From the NCBI RefSeq assembly GCF_016653615.1, contig NZ_CP067393.1:1751673-1815672 (forward strand): a stretch of DNA of 64,000 nt, written 5' to 3'. This DNA comes from Entomomonas asaccharolytica. Its GTDB lineage: Bacteria; Pseudomonadota; Gammaproteobacteria; Pseudomonadales; Pseudomonadaceae. The notes below the pieces were generated by a model. That model saw nothing but the letters and a program-made list of their open reading frames with translations, searched no databases and was not told the DNA's origin. The position numbers were made by a program, and so were the translations under genes. This document shows, in pieces, positions 49,956-59,595 of the stretch. The first letter of the stretch is position 1. Every line of letters starts with the position of its first letter.

Positions 49956-50908
49956 GCGCGCCCTCCTTCATTTTTTTGTAATTTCATTAAAAATAACTTT
50001 GAACAAGAAAGCACCAAGAAAGTAATAAAGAATAAAATTAAACCTAGATAAATTAATGAAGCTTGATGTAAACCGGGGCTTGCTTCAGCAAACTCATTAG
50101 CCAATACCGAAGTGATACTATTAGCTGCTTCAAATAAAGATACTGATTCCAATTGGTTCATATTACCAATCATAAAGGTAACTGCCATGGTTTCTCCCAA
50201 AGCTCTACCTAAACCAAGCATAATCCCACCAATTACCCCTGCCTTGGTGTAAGGAAATACCACATTTCTGATGACTTCCCATGTGGTTGCTCCTAGACCA
50301 TAGGCTGATTCTTTTAATAAAGGAGGTGTTACTTCAAATACATCACGCATTACTGATGCAATAAAAGGGATAATCATAATGGCAAGAATAATGCCTGCAG
50401 AGAAAATACCTATTCCCACAGGATAGCCCGATACTAGAACATTTAAATAAGGTACATTACCTAGTAGACTTTGTAACGGTGTTTGCACATATTCAGCTAA
50501 TAGAGGCCCAAATACTAATAATCCCCACATACCATACACAATGGAGGGAATAGCCGCTAATAGTTCAATTGCTGTACCCAAGGGTTGTTTTAACCAATTA
50601 GGTGCTAATTCGGTAAGAAATACAGCGATACCAAAACTAACTGGAATAGCAATAAGTAATGCGATAAGCGAAGTGGCCACTGTACCATAAATCATTACCA
50701 GTGCCCCATACTTGTCTTGTACAGGGTCCCACTCATTACTCCAAATAAAACTTAAACCAAATTCTTTAAACGCAGGTATGGCACCTATAATTAAGGAAAT
50801 AATAATACCTGCTAGCATTACCAAGGTTAAAATAGCAGCACCACGGAACAGCCCTGCAAAAATAGCATCCCCATAACGGGAATGCTTGCGACTAGGAGAA
50901 GATTGCAT
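49952..50908 (-). CDS. pstC: Phosphate ABC transporter permease PstC
   Basis: Second membrane subunit of the phosphate importer, 318 residues. It has six membrane segments and the EAA loop [20 protein letters not shown] near residue 200-219. It begins about 30 bases after pstS. Length and motifs are normal. Confidence 0.95.
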   Translation of the reverse strand: MQSSPSRKHSRYGDAIFAGLFRGAAILTLVMLAGIIISLIIGAIPAFKEFGLSFIWSNEWDPVQDKYGALVMIYGTVATSLIALLIAIPVSFGIAVFLTELAPNWLKQPLGTAIELLAAIPSIVYGMWGLLVFGPLLAEYVQTPLQSLLGNVPYLNVLVSGYPVGIGIFSAGIILAIMIIPFIASVMRDVFEVTPPLLKESAYGLGATTWEVIRNVVFPYTKAGVIGGIMLGLGRALGETMAVTFMIGNMNQLESVSLFEAANSITSVLANEFAEASPGLHQASLIYLGLILFFITFLVLSCSKLFLMKLQKNEGGRA

Positions 50909-50937
50909 ATTTTATATAATAATCCTTAGTAACCTGA

Positions 50938-51972
50938 CTACTTATAATTAATAACTGTACCATTAGTATCTACTATTTTAGACCAACTATTACGAATAGT
51001 TTTCTTTACTGTCTCAGGAAAAGCCACATAATCTAACTCAGCAGAAGCAGCATCACCTTTTTCTAATGCCCAGTTAAAGAATTTTAAAGCAGCGGCTGTT
51101 TGTGCAGGTTTATTAGTTTGTTGATAAAGAATGATATAGGTCGCTGTAGATAAAGGCCATGCTTGTTCGCCTGCGGCATTAGTCATATCTTGCGCAAAGG
51201 TTTTTTCCCAATCAATGCCTTCCGCAGCAGCTTTGAATGCTTCATCGCTTGGTACTACAAAATTACCTGATGAGTTTTTTAAGGCCACATAAGCCATTTT
51301 ATTTTGTTTAGCGTAAGCGTATTCCACATAACCAATTGAGTTAGCCAAACGCATAACAAAGGCAGATACGCCCTCATTACCTTTACCACCTACACCCACT
51401 GGCCATTTCACCGCTGCGCCTACACCCACTTGATCTTTCCAATCAGCACTAACTTTTGCTAGGTAAGAAGTAAATACGAAACTAGTACCTGAACCATCTG
51501 CACGACGTACTACAGTAATTTTAGCATTAGGTAAATTAACTTGTGGATTTAATTTTTTAATGGCCTCATCATTCCATTGGGTAATTTTGCCTAAATAAAT
51601 ATCAGCTAAAACTTCACCTGTTAGTTTTAACTGGCCTTCTTTAATGCCTTTAACATTAATTACAGGTACCACGCCACCAATTACTGTAGGAAATTGCATT
51701 AAACCATCTTTAGCCAAATCTTGATCACTTAAGGGAGCATCAGAAGCACCGAAATCCACTGTTTTCGCTACTATTTGTTTTACACCAGCACTTGAACCTA
51801 TGGATTGATAATTAACGCGATTACCTGTTTCTTTATAATAACTATCAGCCCATTTGGCATAAACGGGAGCAGGAAAAGAAGCGCCTGCCCCTGTAATATC
51901 TTGTGCAGTTACTGGTAAAGCAACCAATAAAGAAGCTAAACCAACTGTTTTTAAGATCGATGTTAAGCGCAT
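50938..51972 (-). CDS. pstS: Periplasmic phosphate-binding protein PstS
   Basis: High-affinity periplasmic phosphate receptor. I start at the ATG at 51972 ([11 protein letters not shown]), giving 344 residues, because AGGTGAG lies six bases upstream and the signal peptide (1 to about 23, ending TAQ) then begins properly. Ligand-binding loops [23 protein letters not shown] and [11 protein letters not shown] are intact. It is the first gene of the pst-pho unit, expressed from the Pho-box promoter just upstream. Confidence 0.96.
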   Translation of the reverse strand: MRLTSILKTVGLASLLVALPVTAQDITGAGASFPAPVYAKWADSYYKETGNRVNYQSIGSSAGVKQIVAKTVDFGASDAPLSDQDLAKDGLMQFPTVIGGVVPVINVKGIKEGQLKLTGEVLADIYLGKITQWNDEAIKKLNPQVNLPNAKITVVRRADGSGTSFVFTSYLAKVSADWKDQVGVGAAVKWPVGVGGKGNEGVSAFVMRLANSIGYVEYAYAKQNKMAYVALKNSSGNFVVPSDEAFKAAAEGIDWEKTFAQDMTNAAGEQAWPLSTATYIILYQQTNKPAQTAAALKFFNWALEKGDAASAELDYVAFPETVKKTIRNSWSKIVDTNGTVINYK

Positions 51973-52310
51973 AATACTCACCTTTATTATTAAGTTGAGC
52001 ATATCATGGCAAAGTTTTATGACAGTTTTATGACACTGGTGTAAAAATTAATTAGTGGCTTTAAATAAATTGATCGTATCAGTATCAACAGCTAACTAAT
52101 ATGCTTCTAAACCAAACTAAAATACCACTAGTTAGTTTTTTGCAGATTCAGTGTTGTATATCGTAACTTTTTTCCAATTCAACATTACCTATATCTATTT
52201 GTTTTAATTTGTTATTGATTTATATAACACTTTTACTATTAAAGACTTTAAAAAAAGACTCAGCACTTTATAATACATAAGAAATCATAGGGAATAATAC
52301 AAAACAGCTA
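51973..52310. other. Divergent intergenic region, about 338 bases
   Basis: Holds the Pho-box promoter of pstS at its left end. At the right end a TATAAT near 52269 may drive the lipoprotein gene. In the middle CTAACTA (about 52093) and TAGTTAG (about 52130) form a weak stem with a long loop, followed by TTTTTT on the plus strand. I see no ORF or known RNA gene in it. Confidence 0.4.
52019..52036 (-). promoter_or_regulatory. PhoB-binding Pho box upstream of pstS
   Basis: On the minus strand the site reads GTGTCATAAAACTGTCAT: two 7-base TGTCAT-type half-sites 11 bases apart, differing at one half-site base from the enterobacterial consensus CTGTCAT-N4-CTGTCAT. It lies 46 bases upstream of the pstS ATG. 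A plausible -10 (CATGAT or TATGCT) follows 10-15 bases downstream, the spacing expected when PhoB replaces the -35 contact. Confidence 0.88.
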
Positions 52311-53054
52311 ATGTATTTTTTTAAAAAACTTATTCAATATCCTTTTATAGTAATTTGTTTGCTCGTTTTAACCGCCTGTCAAACTAATTTCAGTGACGCT
52401 GATCTTGATCGTCAAGAAATCGTTACCAATCAAAGTAATGTTACTGCTAGTGAATTATTACAAACAGATGCTAACCGTGTTACCACGATTGCCATGCGTA
52501 ATAATTTACATGGACTTTATGTTTTATTAGAAAAATTTTATAAACGTAATCCTAGAGAATGGCGAAAAACGGCTAATTCTTTAGAAGAAGCTAGAAAAAT
52601 GGTATTTGATGCCATTGAACACGATAAATTTCTGCCTGGTTTAGAAAATAAAACAAGTATTGATGCACTCTATGTCGCCTTAGACCCCAATTATACAGGC
52701 GATAGAGCTGCAGCTTTAATTTATGGTTTAGCCACCATGATTATCGTTGCCCATGGCGACCATACAAAGTTTTATCTAGCTGATGTGGTTGATGCAGAAC
52801 ATATTTTTAATGCCGCCCGTAATGTGGAAATTGCCCAATGGATGTTAAAGCAACGTCAAAGTTCTGATGGTAAGCCATTACTGATTTCTAATGAAATGTC
52901 GGATAATGGTTATAATTTGAGCTTTGCTATTGAGCTGGCCAAAATAACTGCTCGCTTAGATTTAGTTTCAGCGATGTTAGATGAACGTTATCGACGTGTT
53001 GGCACCAATTATGTACATAACTTATTATTCTTAACCTTTTTACCTGTGCAATAA
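52311..53054 (+). CDS. Putative lipoprotein of unknown function
   Basis: 247 residues. The signal peptide ends in a lipobox, VLTAC, so it should be lipid-modified at about Cys 23. Residue +2 is Gln, which predicts sorting to the outer membrane. The mature part is mostly helical with no enzyme motif I recognise. A TATAAT lies about 40 bases upstream of the ATG, but the ribosome site is poor. It is divergent from the pst operon without a Pho box facing it. Function unknown. Confidence 0.7.
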   Translation: MYFFKKLIQYPFIVICLLVLTACQTNFSDADLDRQEIVTNQSNVTASELLQTDANRVTTIAMRNNLHGLYVLLEKFYKRNPREWRKTANSLEEARKMVFDAIEHDKFLPGLENKTSIDALYVALDPNYTGDRAAALIYGLATMIIVAHGDHTKFYLADVVDAEHIFNAARNVEIAQWMLKQRQSSDGKPLLISNEMSDNGYNLSFAIELAKITARLDLVSAMLDERYRRVGTNYVHNLLFLTFLPVQ

Positions 53055-53077
53055 TTTTACTGTTTATAAGTGATAAG

Positions 53078-54655
53078 CTACTCACTAAACATTGAAAATT
53101 GTTGGTATGGCAAAGGAGCGTTATAGGGTTTCAGTATAGACTTAATAGTATATTCTATAGGGGAAGGTCTGCTAAACAAGAAACCCTGAATATATTCTAC
53201 GCCCTGATTACTCAAATAATGCAATTGGTCTATTGTTTCCACTCCTTCTGCCACAATTTTCATTTCCATATTTTTGGCTAAGCCAATAATAGTATCCAAT
53301 AAATAATTAGCTGTATTTTTCTTATAAATAGTGGATACAAACATTCTATCAATTTTTAAATTATCAATTTTATACTTCTGCAAATAACCCAAATTTGAAT
53401 AGCCTGTGCCAAAATCATCTATGGAAATAGAAACACCAATTTCATGAAATTTATGTATTAATTTATCTAGTTTGTCCGATGATTTAACAAATTGACCCTC
53501 TGTTAACTCTAACACTAATTTGATTGTATCAGCTGGAAATCTTGCCAGAAATTGTTGGCAGTCAGCTATTAACTCAGGGTCATCAAGGTGAGAGGCATGG
53601 ATATTAAAACTAACATGAAAGGGTTTAGGAAGAGAAAAAATATAGGGGGTTAACTCAGTTGCCACCCTATCCATAAGTCCTTTTGTCATAGGAATAATCA
53701 GTTTACTACGCTCAGCTAAACTAATAAATTTATTGGGTCTGATTAGACCATGTTTTGGATGGCGCCATCTTGTTAATACTTCAAGACCATGCCACTTAAA
53801 GTCCGCTGTAGAAACAATCAATTGGTAATAAGGAACCAGCTCATTCTCTACAATAGCCCTTTTAAACTCGCGCTTAGCTGCTGTCATTGCTATATAAATA
53901 AATGTTACTATTCCTAATAGCAACAATAGAATGGTTAATATAATAAAGGATAAAATTGTTTGATAACCGCTTTTAATAGCATCTGAATTAACCAATATTT
54001 TAAAGGGGTATTTATTAGAACTAAAATCTGACCATCCTTTCCTTGTGAAACCTTCATACTCCAATACTGTATTGTCTGTGTCTATTAACTTATTATTAAT
54101 AATAATAAAACTTTCCCTTTCAAATTCAGTTGTGTGTAAGATATCTGCTATGACTTTACCATGAATTCCTACAAAAACGCCCCAATCACCCTCTTTAACA
54201 CTATAACTAATAATAGGCGTTTCTGGTGTTAAGTGGTTAGATTCAAATAAATTAAGTGGCTCTTCTATGTAACGTTTTACATTAACATAGCTTCTTTGAT
54301 TTAAGTCGTAGATAGATGAACAATAAATAACGCCATTGCGCGTTAATGTTACAGATCTAATTATATTACTGGTAGCAACTAACTTTTTAAAAGTATACTC
54401 CTCTGCCTTACATGGAGTATCTTTCATTATCATAGCATTATGTGCAATTTCATTAGCTTCATCAAAAACATTATTTAGCTTATCAATCACTAGCTGAGAT
54501 TCAGACCTAATTTGTTTTTTGTAATTATCATTAATACGATAATAGTTATAAAACTCAGCTAATAACACCACTAACAAGAATACTAATAAGGCAATAACAG
54601 CCAGCGCAGTATTAGAATAACGGGCTTTGAGTAAAAAACGATGCAAAACACGCAT
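53078..54655 (-). CDS. CSS-motif EAL-domain cyclic-di-GMP phosphodiesterase
   Basis: 525 residues. The first membrane segment is at about 17-38. A periplasmic domain follows with DTPC and GVIYCSSIYDL, the cysteines that define the CSS redox-sensing domain. The second membrane segment is at about 235-262, and the cytoplasmic EAL domain follows. The signature reads EVL (GLEVLTRWRHP), and the residues needed for catalysis are present: FNIHASHL, LELTEGQ, SIDDFGTGYSNLGYL, LKIDRMFV, VAEGVET, QGFLFSRP. It is probably active and lowers c-di-GMP. Disulfide-bond enzymes regulate relatives of this type. No cognate cyclase is nearby. Confidence 0.9.
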   Translation of the reverse strand: MRVLHRFLLKARYSNTALAVIALLVFLLVVLLAEFYNYYRINDNYKKQIRSESQLVIDKLNNVFDEANEIAHNAMIMKDTPCKAEEYTFKKLVATSNIIRSVTLTRNGVIYCSSIYDLNQRSYVNVKRYIEEPLNLFESNHLTPETPIISYSVKEGDWGVFVGIHGKVIADILHTTEFERESFIIINNKLIDTDNTVLEYEGFTRKGWSDFSSNKYPFKILVNSDAIKSGYQTILSFIILTILLLLLGIVTFIYIAMTAAKREFKRAIVENELVPYYQLIVSTADFKWHGLEVLTRWRHPKHGLIRPNKFISLAERSKLIIPMTKGLMDRVATELTPYIFSLPKPFHVSFNIHASHLDDPELIADCQQFLARFPADTIKLVLELTEGQFVKSSDKLDKLIHKFHEIGVSISIDDFGTGYSNLGYLQKYKIDNLKIDRMFVSTIYKKNTANYLLDTIIGLAKNMEMKIVAEGVETIDQLHYLSNQGVEYIQGFLFSRPSPIEYTIKSILKPYNAPLPYQQFSMFSE

Positions 54656-54878
54656 AAATTAAGCTAACTTTATTAAAGCAGTTTTTATAGTAATAATCTT
54701 TATACGCATTTTTTATACCCCCAGAATAATAAATTAGTATTTATTCCTGCTAATTTAAATATTTTAGAAAATGTGTATATTAGATGTTAGTCACATTAAC
54801 CTATGCTTTATAATGGAGACAAATGACGCTAAAAGTTAATAAATTCGGCAAAAATTACCAACCACTATTTTAAATAAC

Positions 54879-54914
54879 AAAAAAATAGCCTAGTTGCTGT
54901 AGCAAACTAGGCTA
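54879..54914 (-). terminator. Rho-independent terminator of the multicopper oxidase gene
   Basis: On the minus strand TAGCCTAGTTTGC pairs with GCAACTAGGCTA around a short loop (one bulge), followed by a run of seven T. It lies about 35 bases after the stop codon. Confidence 0.8.
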
Positions 54915-54947
54915 ATTAAATATTAAGTAAAACTACCTATAAATATA

Positions 54948-56447
54948 TTATTTGATTTCGACCTGCCCCATCATTCCTAAGGTTTCATGCTCCAAAATAT
55001 GACAGTGATACATTCTTAAACCTTTATCATACTCTACAAACACAATACGTGCTTTTTCATAAGGTTTTAGATTGATGGTATCTTTTAGCTCTTTAAATAA
55101 AGGTTTAGTTACTTTACCTGCTAATTCATATTCTTTTACTTGAAATTGTGGGCCATGCAAATGGAAAGAATGATCCATATGGGAGTTATTAAAAATCTCC
55201 CACTCCTGTACCTCACCTACCTTAACGGTGAAATCAACACGTTTTAAGTCATGTTTTTTACCATTCACTAAGAAGTCCACACCTGCTGGCGAATCAGGAT
55301 TATTTACCTCTGTAAACTCAACTTTATAGGTGACAACTGCTTTAGCTGTATCAGCAATATCTGTTAATTTTTCTGGTAATGAAATTTTATCTTTCAGTTG
55401 CATTTTTACTTGGGCTACAGGTAAATCTTGCTCTTTCGCAACATTGCCCATTTTGCCACGATCATAGGCTAAAGCGGTCAACATAAATTCAGCTTGTTTT
55501 TTAGGCGTTAATACTATTTCTGCACGCTCACCTGGTGTTAGAAGTATTTGAGTAATCGCTTGTGGCTTTTCTAATAAGCCACCATCACTTGCAACTTGAT
55601 AAGCCTCTACTTGATCTTCAGGAAATGATAAGTTTAGATAACGTGCAGAATTACCATTCCAAATTCGCCAACGCTGTGTACCCTCTAAACTAATAATAGG
55701 TTGATATTGGCCATTAATTAACTGAAACTGCCCTTCCCGTCCATTCATCCAATCTAACATTGTGTTGCTAGCAATTTGTGCTTCTTTATCTAATTTCAAG
55801 TCAGAGAAAAACAGATTTTGCTCAGGTATAGCTTTTAATGGGTCATTAGGGTCTCGTACAATAAAAGCACCTGCTAGTCCTCTGTATACCTGCTCAGCAG
55901 TATACTCATGAGGGTGTGGATGAAACCAATAAGTACCAGAAAAATCTTTTGGCAGGGTAAATTCAATATTTCTGGTATCACCTGGCTCGATAGGGTGTTG
56001 AGGGTTACCATCTACTTGTGGCGTTACAGGTAAGCCATGCCAATGAACGGTTGTGCCTTGCGACAAATGGTTTTGGATGGATACTTTTACGGTTGTTCCT
56101 GCCATGACATCAATCACCGGTAAAAACTTTTGTTCATATAACCAAAAAGTGGTTGGCTTATTAGCAATTAACTCAATTTTGGTTGGCATAATCATTAAAT
56201 CAGTCTCAAATACATCAGGCTGTTTACTTTTATTAGCCAATACAGGTAGCGGTTGTAGTGGTTGACCTTTGGGGATTAAATCTTGTGCTAGTAATTCTTC
56301 ATTACTGGGTGTCATCACCATACCAGTATGTTGGCTATGATCCTGCTGGGTAGTTTGATGATGATGCGGCTGAGCAAAACTGAGTGAACTTGAAAGGGTA
56401 AAAATAAATAAACAACTTAGTTTTTTTAATAGTTTATGATTTGCCAT
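54948..56447 (-). CDS. Exported multicopper oxidase (CueO/laccase family)
   Basis: A 499-residue periplasmic oxidase with all four copper-ligand clusters: HWHG at 135-138, HPHPH at 176-180, HSFHLHG at 426-432 and HCHILEHETLGMM starting at 481. Cuprous-ion or metal oxidation is the usual role. The signal peptide (about 1-25, ending SFA) has no twin arginine, unlike CueO, so export is by Sec. A histidine-rich stretch (PHHHQTTQQDHSQH) opens the mature protein. It follows an unknown 155-aa gene after 20 bases. No copper ATPase or CueR-like regulator is near. Confidence 0.9.
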   Translation of the reverse strand: MANHKLLKKLSCLFIFTLSSSLSFAQPHHHQTTQQDHSQHTGMVMTPSNEELLAQDLIPKGQPLQPLPVLANKSKQPDVFETDLMIMPTKIELIANKPTTFWLYEQKFLPVIDVMAGTTVKVSIQNHLSQGTTVHWHGLPVTPQVDGNPQHPIEPGDTRNIEFTLPKDFSGTYWFHPHPHEYTAEQVYRGLAGAFIVRDPNDPLKAIPEQNLFFSDLKLDKEAQIASNTMLDWMNGREGQFQLINGQYQPIISLEGTQRWRIWNGNSARYLNLSFPEDQVEAYQVASDGGLLEKPQAITQILLTPGERAEIVLTPKKQAEFMLTALAYDRGKMGNVAKEQDLPVAQVKMQLKDKISLPEKLTDIADTAKAVVTYKVEFTEVNNPDSPAGVDFLVNGKKHDLKRVDFTVKVGEVQEWEIFNNSHMDHSFHLHGPQFQVKEYELAGKVTKPLFKELKDTINLKPYEKARIVFVEYDKGLRMYHCHILEHETLGMMGQVEIK

Positions 56448-56467
56448 ATAAGATCTCTAATAACGAG

Positions 56468-56935
56468 TTACTTTTTAGCTTTAGGATACCTCCAATACCA
56501 TAACACTTCTTCTTTACCATCATTGATACCCACCCAGCTATTACTTTCGCCAGTCATTATACCATCAATAGCCCATCTAATTTCACTAAGCCAATTTTTA
56601 CCAATTGTTAAGGTTGCAGGTTCTAAGCCTGTTGAAAATTCCCACTTTTCAGACTGTTTAGAAAAGCTTATATGCCACTCTTTAGGTGCAATCCACTTGG
56701 CAACACCTACTCTATTATTTGGAATACTTAATATTTCATTGTTTGGTGCAGTAATGGTTACAGTTTTACGATTAATTGCTTGATCTCTTTCAAATGCTTT
56801 AAGCAACAACATTAATGAGAGACAGCCAATATCGTCTGCTGTTATATGCCAATTGGGATAGTGAATGTCATCAGGATACTGATAGCGCCAAAGCGAAATA
56901 ATCCCCTGTTGCTTCCAATTTTCAACATACGACAT
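56468..56935 (-). CDS. Conserved-looking hypothetical protein, 155 aa
   Basis: I do not recognise the family. The sequence is rich in tryptophan and tyrosine (WRYQYPDDIHYPNWHITADD, WIAPKEWHISF, WRYPKAKK), acidic to neutral, with no signal peptide or membrane segment, so it is probably cytoplasmic. GAGGAG lies about 12 bases upstream of the ATG. It is the upstream gene of the multicopper oxidase, 20 bases apart on the same strand, so the two are probably co-transcribed. Whether it is related to copper handling is unknown. Confidence 0.7.
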   Translation of the reverse strand: MSYVENWKQQGIISLWRYQYPDDIHYPNWHITADDIGCLSLMLLLKAFERDQAINRKTVTITAPNNEILSIPNNRVGVAKWIAPKEWHISFSKQSEKWEFSTGLEPATLTIGKNWLSEIRWAIDGIMTGESNSWVGINDGKEEVLWYWRYPKAKK

Positions 56936-57304
56936 TAAACACTCAACTCCTCATTTATACTCATACAATGACGTATAAAACTTCTCTTCTAATAGTTATA
57001 AATTATGCCATAGATTATAATCATAAGTAACATGATTATTTATCATTTTTGAAAAAGTTTCTAAATACAACTCTTCATTATTATTAGTCTAAATAATACT
57101 CTTTATTTGCCATTTAAAAAAGTAATAAATTAAAACTACATAAAGAAGAATTAGAAGGCTTATATAATAAGAAAATACTATAAAAAGCTTAACTATAACT
57201 TAATAATAAAATGCTTAAGATCATTTTATAGATAAATTTAAAAAAATATACCCATATACATCTTGTTAGGAAAATTAATAATGTATATGGGCTATCTCTG
57301 TGAA
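56936..57304. other. AT-rich intergenic region, about 369 bases
   Basis: Lies between asd and the 155-aa gene, both on the minus strand. It holds the asd terminator at its right end and must hold the promoter of the 155-aa/oxidase pair at its left end; no clear promoter hexamers or CueR-type dyad was recognised. I see no coding signal. Confidence 0.4.
57241..57291 (-). terminator. Probable terminator after asd
   Basis: CCCATATACAT and ATGTATATGGG form a perfect 11-bp stem with a 19-base loop. On the minus strand the stem is followed by TATATTTTTTT. It lies about 15 bases after the asd stop. Confidence 0.7.
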
Positions 57305-58417
57305 TTAACGCTCTAGCAATAGGCGTAACATGCGACGTAAGGGCTCAGCAGCACCCCATAGCAATTGATCACCTACGGTAAACGCACCTAAATATTGTGA
57401 GCCAATATTTAATTTGCGTAATCTACCTACAGGTACAGTCAAAGTTCCTGTTACAGCAGTGGGTGATAAATCCTGCATGCTAATTTCACGATGGTTAGGT
57501 ACTAACTTAACCCAATCATTATGATTTTTTATCATGCTTTCAATGTCTTCCATAGGTACATCTTTGTTTAATTTAATAGTCAATGCCTGACTATGGCAAC
57601 GCATTGCGCCAATACGTACACAGATACCATCGATTAGTATTGGATTTTTAGCACGGCCTAGAATTTTATTGGTTTCAACTTGTGCCTTCCACTCTTCACG
57701 GCTTTGACCACTTGGCAGCTCTTTATCAATCCAAGGAATTAAACTACCTGCTAAAGGCACCCCAAAATGTTCATCAGGGAAACTTGCACTACGCTGAGTA
57801 GCAGCTACTTTACGATCTATTTCTAAAATAGCACTAGCAGGATTGGCTAATTCATCTGCCACTGAATCATTAATCACGCCCATTTGCTTGATTAATTCAC
57901 GCATATTTTGCGCGCCAGCACCTGATGCAGCCTGATAAGTCATCGCACTCATCCACTCCACAAGGCCAGCTTCAAATAAACCACCTAATGCCATCAACAT
58001 CAAGCTCACTGTGCAATTACCACCGATAAAATCTTTTTTACCTGCGTCTAATGCTTGATCGATGACTTTACGGTTAACAGGGTCTAGTATAATAACAGAG
58101 TCATCTTCCATTCTTAGGCTAGAAGCCGCATCAATCCAATAGCCTTGCCAACCAGCACTACGTAACTTAGGGAAAATTTCAGTTGTGTAATCGCCACCTT
58201 GACAAGTAATAATAGCGTCTAGTGTTTTCAGCTCATCAATATCATAAGCATCTTTTAGGGGATCTACTGTTTTGCCAATAGTAGGCGCAGCCCCACCCAC
58301 ATTAGAAGTGGTAAAAAATACAGGCTCTATAAGATCAAAATCCTTCTCCTCCTGCATACGTTGCATAAGGACTGAACCCACCATTCCACGCCAACCGATT
58401 AAACCTACACGCATCAT
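57305..58417 (-). CDS. asd: Aspartate-semialdehyde dehydrogenase
   Basis: Reduces aspartyl phosphate to the semialdehyde, the branch point to lysine, diaminopimelate, threonine and methionine. The NADP motif [14 protein letters not shown] is at about 8-21 and the catalytic cysteine is C135 in [11 protein letters not shown]. The 370-residue length matches the Pseudomonas and E. coli type. It is the last gene of the leu cluster, as in Pseudomonas, with about 55 bases after leuB. Confidence 0.97.
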   Translation of the reverse strand: MMRVGLIGWRGMVGSVLMQRMQEEKDFDLIEPVFFTTSNVGGAAPTIGKTVDPLKDAYDIDELKTLDAIITCQGGDYTTEIFPKLRSAGWQGYWIDAASSLRMEDDSVIILDPVNRKVIDQALDAGKKDFIGGNCTVSLMLMALGGLFEAGLVEWMSAMTYQAASGAGAQNMRELIKQMGVINDSVADELANPASAILEIDRKVAATQRSASFPDEHFGVPLAGSLIPWIDKELPSGQSREEWKAQVETNKILGRAKNPILIDGICVRIGAMRCHSQALTIKLNKDVPMEDIESMIKNHNDWVKLVPNHREISMQDLSPTAVTGTLTVPVGRLRKLNIGSQYLGAFTVGDQLLWGAAEPLRRMLRLLLER

Positions 58418-58471
58418 AAAATATTGTTTCCTCTAAATACTTATTGCATTAATGCCCCATTGACTAACAAT

Positions 58472-59554
58472 TTACAACTTTTTTAGCTCTGCAACAACTG
58501 CGTTACCCATCTCTGAGGTAGACACTTTATCACATCCCAGTGACATAATATCAGCGGTACGTAAATTTTTATCTAAAGTCAAACCTACTGCCTTTTCAAT
58601 TAAGTTAGCTGATTCAGTGTGCTTAAAGGTATAACGAAGCATCATAGCAGCAGATAAAATTGTTGCTAATGGATTAGCAATATTTTTTCCAGCAATATCT
58701 GGTGCTGAACCATGACTAGGTTCATACATACCCTTACCATTCTCATCTAACGAAGCAGAAGGCAACATACCAATAGAACCCGTTAACATTGAGGCCTGAT
58801 CCGATAAAATATCACCAAACATGTTTTCTGTTACGATCACATCAAATTGCTTTGGTAAACGCACTAGTTGCATAGCTGCATTATCCACATACATATGTGA
58901 TAGCTCTACATCTGGATAATCCTTTGCAATATCATTAACCACTTCACGCCATAATTGACTCGCTTCCATTACATTGGCTTTATCCACCGAGCAGAGTTTT
59001 TTATTGCGTAATTGCGCCATTTCAAAGCCTACTCTTACTATACGTTCAATTTCGCTCTCACGATAAGGTAAGGTGTTATAACCTTGACGCTCACCACTCT
59101 CTAACATACGAATACCTCTTGGTTCACCAAAATAGATACCACCCGTTAGCTCACGAACAATTAAAATATCTAACCCAGCTACAAACTCTGCTTTTAAACT
59201 AGAAGCGTCAGCCAGTTGTGGATATAAAATAGCAGGACGTAAATTAGCAAATAATCCTAATTCTGAACGAATTTTTAATAAGCCTTTTTCTGGACGAATG
59301 CTACGCTCGATATTATCCCATTTCGGGCCACCCACCGAACCTAGTAACACAGCATCTACTTCACGCGCAGTCGCTAGGGTTGAGTCTGCTAAGGGAACAC
59401 CATATTTATCGACAGCCGCACCACCAATAGCATCTTCGGTTAATTCAAAACCTAAGTTATATTTATCATTAATAACATCTAATACCTTAACCGCTTCAGT
59501 AACAATTTCTGGACCTATGCCATCACCCGCTAGTACTAAAATTTTCTTACTCAT
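58472..59554 (-). CDS. leuB: 3-isopropylmalate dehydrogenase
   Basis: Oxidative decarboxylation of 3-isopropylmalate in leucine synthesis. I start at the ATG at 59554 (360 residues), seven bases after GGGAA, rather than at the GTG one codon before. Motifs include [11 protein letters not shown] at the N-terminus, [19 protein letters not shown], and the metal/NAD site in [20 protein letters not shown]. It is co-directional with leuC and leuD, with one methyltransferase gene inserted between, as in Pseudomonas. Confidence 0.97.
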   Translation of the reverse strand: MSKKILVLAGDGIGPEIVTEAVKVLDVINDKYNLGFELTEDAIGGAAVDKYGVPLADSTLATAREVDAVLLGSVGGPKWDNIERSIRPEKGLLKIRSELGLFANLRPAILYPQLADASSLKAEFVAGLDILIVRELTGGIYFGEPRGIRMLESGERQGYNTLPYRESEIERIVRVGFEMAQLRNKKLCSVDKANVMEASQLWREVVNDIAKDYPDVELSHMYVDNAAMQLVRLPKQFDVIVTENMFGDILSDQASMLTGSIGMLPSASLDENGKGMYEPSHGSAPDIAGKNIANPLATILSAAMMLRYTFKHTESANLIEKAVGLTLDKNLRTADIMSLGCDKVSTSEMGNAVVAELKKL

Positions 59555-59595
59555 CACAATATTCCCAATTCACTTTTTAATTAAAAATCCCGTTA

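Noticed and set aside
56436-56783. Plus-strand 115-codon frame with hydrophobic stretches opposite the 155-aa gene
   Set aside because: The opposite-strand ORF has a good GAGGAG site and operon context; this one has neither and overlaps it almost fully.
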